Of a stretch of DNA of 64,000 nucleotides, positions 19,096-64,000 are shown piece after piece. Positions within the stretch are counted from its first letter, which is position 1; every line of letters begins with the position of its first letter. Source of the stretch: Gymnorhina tibicen (Eukaryota > Chordata > Aves > Passeriformes > Artamidae); assembly GCA_013399875.1 (NCBI GenBank), contig VXAZ01000602.1:1322878-1386877 (forward strand). Direction: 5' to 3'. Under the pieces are notes generated by a model. That model was not told where the DNA came from. It searched no databases and worked only from the letters and a program-made list of their open reading frames with translations. A program made the translations under genes and the position numbers.

Positions 19096-22000
19096 TAGAC
19101 CCTAAGCCTTAGTCTTTTTGACCCAGACAAAACCACTTCCCCTGTACTGGACTCCTCCATGAGTCTCTGTGGGAGTCAACTGTTTCAGCCAAATGAATCT
19201 CCAGCACTCAACAAGTTTCCTGAAATACCTAAACTGCTGAGCTTACTGTGGAAGACAAACAAAGCCTGAGGCTGTGATGTAAAGCATTTTACACCCCGTC
19301 CCCTTTTACCATCTTTCCATCATAATGTTGAAAAACATGCACGTGCTCAGTTTAAGTCACAATACACTGACAAGTTTAGGGGCCTTGGCAGAATCTGACT
19401 GTACACCTCCTATTAAATTCCTTGAATTAGTGGTTAGTTACCATTATGCTTAAGGCAGCAATGGAAAGGAGAAATCACCTTGGATCTCATTTTGAAGTCT
19501 CTCCTTGTAAAGGAGTAGGTTATACAGCAGCTGACTGAGCAGTGAAAAAGCATTTCTTTAATGCTAACCTGTAAATCCAACCCAAAGCAGTTGTGACCTA
19601 CACAATATAAATGGCTATGTGGATGTTTTCAAAGGATTTAAAGAGAATAACTTTGAACAGCACATTTGGTTTTTTTTAGAAAGCTGCAGTGAATTTGTCC
19701 CCAGCCATAAATTTAAGAGAAGCTTCAAGTCTGGCGGTAGTAAGCATAAGTAAGTGTGTTCCTTCAGCAATGCTTTAACAAGTAACAACTGCATTATAGG
19801 ACACCCTCACACAAACAGCAAAAACCTATTTCTAGTATCTCTCAGACGAAAATTGCTAGGGCTGGTGGAGCTGGTTCCAATATGACAAACTTTTCACTCT
19901 GCACAGTATGAACACAGAGGTTTTTGCACAGCAACAAGAGCTTATCAAGTGTATCGTAACAAAAAAGCTTATGTATTTTACTTATATCAGTGGTCTGCAC
20001 CCTAAATCTGATTTTAGACTATAAACTTTTTCTGATACTGGGAAATACGGTTCGGCTGGGTCAGATTAATATTTCAAATACAAAATAGATGGAAGTTGAT
20101 TTGGAGAGACTAGAAGACATTTTATGCTGCACTACTTTGAACATCCTTGGTGCAAGTATCCACTGAGATAGATACACGTGTGTATACAGATATCCATCTG
20201 CCAACAGCTTTCCAAGCTTGACCAAGGTTCTTAGAAGCTTTGGTTCTTGTTTCTTTGTTCTTGAACAAACATCCTTACAAGTGAAGCACCTTAACACTTA
20301 ATAATTAAAGCATATTAGTGCATATGTATCTTTTTATGTGACTGAAAATCCCTACCACTTCACTTGTCATTCAAAGCAGAATATTGATTAAATCTGGCTC
20401 ATACATATGATCACTATAACAGGTGAAAATGGTTCTATATTCTATTCTATGTGAATGTAAAACATTTACCTGCTTTATGGCAAAAATATTTTCATCACAT
20501 GCTAGTAACAAAGAATTGTTAAATGGTTAGCAAGAATTGAATGATTGACAATGAAAGTGTAGCAAAAAATAGGCAAGGAGAGACAGAACAGATACTGTCT
20601 ATCCTGCCTCTGAAAAAGCCTTAATTTTCTACGTAACTTACGTAATAGTGCTTTCAGATTAAACATTAAAAAAAAGCAAGCTGTTATGAGTCTTCCCTCC
20701 AAAAGCACCCAGACTCGCACCAGAAGAGACCTCCCTTTCTAAGAGAAAAACAGCCTCAATCCCAACCTTTTGGCTTTTTGCACGGGGGCCAATCTTCACA
20801 ATTCAAGACATGAGACTAGGGCAATTTTTCCATTTTGCAATTCAGTTTAATAAGCTTTGAAAGGAAAGCTGTTGTTTCACACTATAATTTTGGGAGGTGA
20901 AGGTGTTTGTTTGCCATTGAACTGGATACAGGTAGGTTGTGAACTTGGCTGCTCTTCCCCGTTTGGCTCAGCAAATGGCAGCACATTCCCTGACAGCACA
21001 AGTCCCCGCTGGAAAATAACCCCCCAAAACCCGATCCAGCACGGTCTGTACTTCTGCTTCTCAGTTCCACCAACACATAGGTACACTCCTTGGGGCAGTC
21101 AGAGACCCCAGCCCACCTCTGAATACTCGCTGCTCGCGCCCTCCAGGTAAGCACACCACCACCCACCCATCTGCTCAGGGAAGAAGTGACCCACACATGT
21201 CTGCTGAGCCCAGGGCAGGGGAGGGAGGCACTGACCACTCTAGCTCAAACCAGGGACCTGCCATGCCTCTCACAGCTTTTGCTGTCTGTCTCCTTTGGCT
21301 GTCAAAGCCAAGCCTTCTGCCCTCTCTACCCAAGAACAGACTAAGGGCATACAGGTGACTTCTTTTTTTCTTCCTCTCCTTAAAATGCTGAAAAAAATAC
21401 TTGAAAACAAGTAATGCAACTACTTACAGTTTTCTGGGAGTAAGGATATAATTTCTTCTCCCAAACAATATAAGAATTAGAGACAGCTCCAGACTCCACC
21501 TTACAGAAACATAGTAGTAAAAAATGAGTACCTACTTTACAAACAGGAACACCCCCAGACACAACCCTGTTACCTGACTACTTGCCTAAAGGGTGACAGG
21601 AGAAACACAGCATGAGAAATCAGACCAACAACTACCCAGTGAATTTTCCTTTACAGCAGATCTGCCTTCATATCTGGCAAGAAGTACTACAGACAATGGA
21701 TACTGCACGGGAGTCCTTAAAGCAGCAAAATGGACGCTGCCAGGGAATCCTCACAGAAGTGATGATCATTGCTGCCGGGAACTTACTGCCATACAAGTAT
21801 CAGAACCAGTTCTCTCCAATTACAGTGAGGTCTTTCCACACAAAGATTGTATCTTCTTCATATACACAATTCCAGCTACTCAAAATCCTCATCACAACCA
21901 AGATCTGAGTATCAAATCAGGACAAACAAGTTTCTTGTGAGGTTGAGACATTTTCCACTAGCACTTGCAAGGAGAAAGGCACCATCACCATGTTCATCAT

Positions 22001-22714
22001 AAAATTTCAGTCATACTTCATAATAGGTTTCTGTTCTGCTCTAATATGACACCATATGCAGACTGTACAGCTCGCAGGCATGGGAGTGCTTCATAAAAAA
22101 GCCAAAAAACTTACCATTTTTAACTTGATCTTCTGCACTCAAACTCTGAGAAGAATTTCCAATTAGAATGCATCTGCAATAAAGTAAAATTGAATATTAA
22201 AACTCCCTTACCAACAGTGTGTCACTTATCTTAATTCTCATCCTGTTCAGCAGCTTGTCCTTAGTTTAAAAAGAATGTTCCAAAAGACTAATATATGTGT
22301 CTGTACAGACTGTCAAAACAAACAATTTTCCCCCTCTGCCCAAAAAGCAGCCCCAACACATTTCAGTAGTAGAATGTTTAGTTCAAACCAACGTATGAAA
22401 CACAGCTATGCATAAGAGTCTAGAATTTCTAGAGTCCACTAACCCTGCTCTGACAAGCTTGTACAAACCAAAAGTGGACGTCTGGTTTACCACACACAAA
22501 ATATCTCTGAGAGTGAACTCAAAAGCAAAAAGAAAGCAGCAGGAATAAAATATAAATTAAATAGTGTTTACATTCAACTAGTTCTCTGCAAGCTAAACCT
22601 AACCTTTTATGCCATTTCTTTGAATAGCTTAAACACTGAAGACTATTTCTAAACAATTTTCAAGGTCAGATTAGACCTATGTATGCCAAATAAAACCAAT
22701 ACACAGTGATAGGA
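19096..22714. other. intergenic gap between convergent 3' ends
   Basis: The 3.6 kb between the ANXA7 and PPP3CB poly(A) sites. Open frames at 20857-21238 and 21593-21940 on either strand match nothing I know, and neither has clear flanking splice sites in phase. In particular I find no MYND zinc finger, which would mark MSS51, the gene that lies between ANXA7 and PPP3CB in human. No mobile element is recognised. Confidence 0.65.
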
Positions 22715-22734
22715 GCCGCAGCCCATGCACAAAA

Positions 22735-22740
22735 TTTATT
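22735..22740 (-). terminator. candidate poly(A) signal of PPP3CB
   Basis: AATAAA on the minus strand, about 1.5 kb after the PPP3CB stop. Another minus-strand AATAAA lies near 23034, so the site used is not certain. Confidence 0.6.
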
Positions 22741-22842
22741 GTGTGCTACCGTTTATAAAATATTTGAATAGTTCAGAACATGCATAAAATTTCCAACTTA
22801 GGGGTATGTACAGATTGTACTTTATGGCAAAAAAAAACCAAA

Positions 22843-22843
<1 letters not shown>

Positions 22844-22890
<47 letters not shown>
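22844..22890. repeat. 47-bp A homopolymer (T on the PPP3CB strand)
   Basis: An uninterrupted run of 47 A inside the PPP3CB 3' UTR, preceded by AAAAACCAAAC-like sequence. It could be a retroposon tail or slippage expansion. No element body is recognised beside it. Its length is likely to be unreliable in the assembly. Confidence 0.9.
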
Positions 22891-22893
<3 letters not shown>

Positions 22894-23864
22894 ATGAACT
22901 CTAGTGACATAAGTTTCAAGTTGTGTTCCAGGGGATGAGAAGGACATGTAGCAAATGTCAAAATATATAACAAAGTACACTGGCAATCAGTACAGTCCAT
23001 TATTTGTGAACAAATTAGCACAGGGCTTCAATTTTTATTTTAACCAAGCAGTCCTGTAGATACCAAAATACATGCAGTCTCAAGTTTACACTTTCACTAA
23101 TGCCTTAGCAGTTGAACAGAGCAATTGCTTACGCGCTGCTTTGCTTAAACAAAAAGTATGTCCAATACAGGTTCAGTTTCCTTTACAGATTTAAAAATAA
23201 TAAAAAGCTTGCAGCTATTCAGCCCAGTGATTATTAGCTATTTATGCAACCGTAATACTCACAATAAACTAAAAGTACCCATAACATCTAGGTAACCTAT
23301 AGATGTACATCATAGGTCTATATATTAAATATTTGCAAAATGAAAACATGCATACACAAAATACAATGCCAAGCTTTACAGACTTGATATGAATCAAAAT
23401 TTACTTAAACAATGTACAAAGTTCAATTAAAAGTACCTTAAAATTAACACTTCCATATTTTTCTTACTTTTAAAATTAGTATATATAATTTTTTTTTTAA
23501 TTCAAGGTGGGGAAAAGTCTTGAAAAAGCTGGGCAAAAAAGTTTCTAAATTAAATATTTTTTTTTAAATCCGTGTTCAAGTAATAAACATTCCTACATAG
23601 AAATCTTCTGATAAGCTGTAACTAAAAAATACAGTGAATACAATATAGAATTAGCAACATCTAAGGAGTAAACCTGAGGTCAGCATTTTACAGAATGACC
23701 AACTGAAATTTTTTGGCATTTCTTCTGTTATTTAAAATACAGTTTTTGCAGCCTCAGATATTTTAAGACCATTCTAATCTATAATTTTAAAGACATATCA
23801 TGAAACCAATGTCCATTAATAAATAGTTAGCTCTTAGGGCTGTTTTTGAAAGTCTGATTTTTAA

Positions 23865-23887
23865 AAAAACAAACAAACAAACAAACT
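23865..23887. repeat. (AAAC)n microsatellite
   Basis: About five tandem AAAC units in the PPP3CB 3' UTR region. Confidence 0.85.
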
Positions 23888-24274
23888 AACTACCTCTACT
23901 GAAAGAAAAATCCCATTTGTAAACTTAAAAGTGTTGACAACGATAAGCATAAGATGCTAGTCTAGGTGTGCTTTAGTGAGAACAGCCCGATTCTTTCCCC
24001 AGATGTCTTCCAAAGCTGCAGCAGCCAGTGATGGATGTTGGTGTGAAAGGGTGAGGCAGATGTTCTCAGGAGGTTGGGTCACCGTGTAAGAGAGGGGCTG
24101 TTGTCTCAAAAGCATGATGGTCTCTCTTCAGTGGGATCAAGTCAGATGGTTTTCCACCTCGTATTAAGTAGTCACTTCAAGTGATCCCCCTATTTCATTT
24201 GTTGTCACATCAAAAAGCAGTAATCTAGGAATTCTCAGGCAGGACAAGAGTGAGTAAACCAGAAGCTGATGTGG

Positions 24275-62911
<38,637 letters not shown>

Positions 62912-62999
62912 CGCTGGGTGCTGCCGGGCTCCGGCGGCGGCTGCTGGGCGCGGCAGCGCCTTCGTCCGCCCCTCCGCCGGCGGCTGGCGGGGCGCGGCG

Positions 63000-63163
63000 N
63001 NNNNNNNNNNNNNNNNNNNNNNNNNNNNNNNNNNNNNNNNNNNNNNNNNNNNNNNNNNNNNNNNNNNNNNNNNNNNNNNNNNNNNNNNNNNNNNNNNNNN
63101 NNNNNNNNNNNNNNNNNNNNNNNNNNNNNNNNNNNNNNNNNNNNNNNNNNNNNNNNNNNNNNN
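63000..63163. other. assembly gap, 164 N
   Basis: A run of 164 undetermined bases directly upstream of PPP3CB exon 1, in the most GC-rich part of the island. The true length is unknown, and it may hide the transcription start and part of the coding sequence. Confidence 1.
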
Positions 63164-63450
63164 GGAGGTGCGGCGGATGGCCCAGCGCGGCGAGGGCCGG
63201 CGGCCACCTTGGAGAGCTCCGTGGGGCCGCCCCGGGGGCCAGGGGGCGGTACAGCTGGGGGAGCCATGTTGTGGGGTGGCGAGGCCCTCACCGCCCCCCG
63301 GGAACCAGCAGCGCCCGTGCCCTCAGCGGGCTCCAGCACGGCCGGAAGGGGCCCCAGAGCTTCACCTGGCAGGAGAGGGAGGAGGAAAGAGAAGTTCCCC
63401 CCACAGTGAGAACCTGGGCACAGCTTGGGGCAAGCTCCCAGTACCAGGTA

Positions 63451-64000
63451 ATTCAGCCAAACTTCTCTGCTTTCCCCCTGGAGCTGAACAAGAGTGGACC
63501 AAAGAGCGTGGATGGCCCTGGGTACGGCGGCAGGAGCTGCCCCCCTCATCCCCGACATCCCCCAAAGCTGCGCAGGCTGACAGGGGTGCAGAGGCTCTGC
63601 ACCACGGCCCAGTCTGGGCAAAGGCAGCAGATCACAGCCCTTATGTTCTGTACAAATCATGCAAATGCTGTGCAGAGCAGTAAGTCCAGCCAGATGCAGG
63701 GCGTAAGATAAGGGCTTTGCCTTGGCTAAAAGGTTGGTACAGTTCTACTAAATATAAGGTAATCTGGTCATTATGACTATTCCATATTAAATTAACTTTG
63801 CTGATGAAAAAAGCTAAGTAGTTCCTGCTCTCCTTTGTAGCAGCTACTAACCTCATCCTCTCTCCTCTGATCTAGTGTCTTCTCAGTTGTACCAGTGGAG
63901 GTTGGCTGTAGGACTGGCACTGTACTTGATATCACAGAAATGAGCTGCATGTAAACCAAACAAAACCCACAAAGCACACAAACAAAGCAAAACAAACCCA
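63451..64000. other. right flank upstream of PPP3CB
   Basis: GC content falls toward the right edge. No exon of a neighbouring gene is recognised. A (CAAA)-rich stretch (aaaccaaacaaaacc...) closes the window. Confidence 0.6.

Larger units (their letters stand above)
22715..24274 (-). other. PPP3CB: PPP3CB 3' UTR (full-length transcript)
   Basis: AU-rich sequence from the stop codon to the distal poly(A) signal. It includes a long homopolymer (poly-T as read on the transcript strand) and an (AAAC/GTTT)n run near 23865. Many ATTTA-type motifs occur, as expected of a regulated, unstable 3' UTR, but the composition alone would produce some. Length inferred. Confidence 0.6.

Noticed and set aside
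19096..22714. MSS51 between ANXA7 and PPP3CB
   Set aside because: Looked for because of human gene order. No Cys/His-rich MYND finger or other MSS51-like peptide is seen in any frame.

Overview
This window is vertebrate nuclear DNA, most likely from a bird. The supporting points are short GT-AG introns, two CpG-island promoters, a CR1 LINE 3' end (about 9495-9950), and protein sequences close to but distinct from mammalian annexin A7 and calcineurin A-beta. The species cannot be named from the sequence. The window contains two protein-coding genes in tail-to-tail orientation. No operon, CRISPR array, phage or other bacterial-type system is present.

Layout: 1-5102 is flanking DNA without a recognisable gene. 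At 5103-5546 there are two weakly supported minus-strand exons of a possible transcript diverging from the first CpG island (about 5380-6560), which is the ANXA7 promoter. ANXA7 runs on the plus strand: 12 coding exons from 7350 to 18871 encode 460 residues, made of a Pro/Gly/Tyr-rich N-terminal tail and four annexin repeats, with a poly(A) signal at 19073. Its last exon is preceded by an 87-bp near-adjacent copy of itself flanking a single N, probably an assembly error. 19100-22714 is the intergenic gap between the two 3' ends. PPP3CB (calcineurin catalytic subunit A beta) runs on the minus strand from 62911 down to the stop at 24275: 14 coding exons sum to 1560 nt and 519 residues, all with GT-AG junctions and matching phases. 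Its 3'UTR extends to a signal at 22735-22740. A second CpG island (about 62330-63450) covers exon 1 and is broken by a 164-N gap.

The two genes both belong to calcium signalling. ANXA7 is a Ca2+-dependent membrane-binding and fusion protein. PPP3CB is the Ca2+/calmodulin-activated Ser/Thr phosphatase. They share no regulatory element that I can see. The most informative structures are in PPP3CB: a 30-nt in-frame micro-exon, and an open frame running through the donor of exon 12 into the intron that encodes the alternative CnA-beta-1 tail with an LAVP motif and two cysteines. The start codon is uncertain because the frame stays open into the sequence gap.

Coordinates of coding exons were derived by translating each exon and checking phase at every junction. 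UTR ends, promoter limits and first non-coding exons are approximate.
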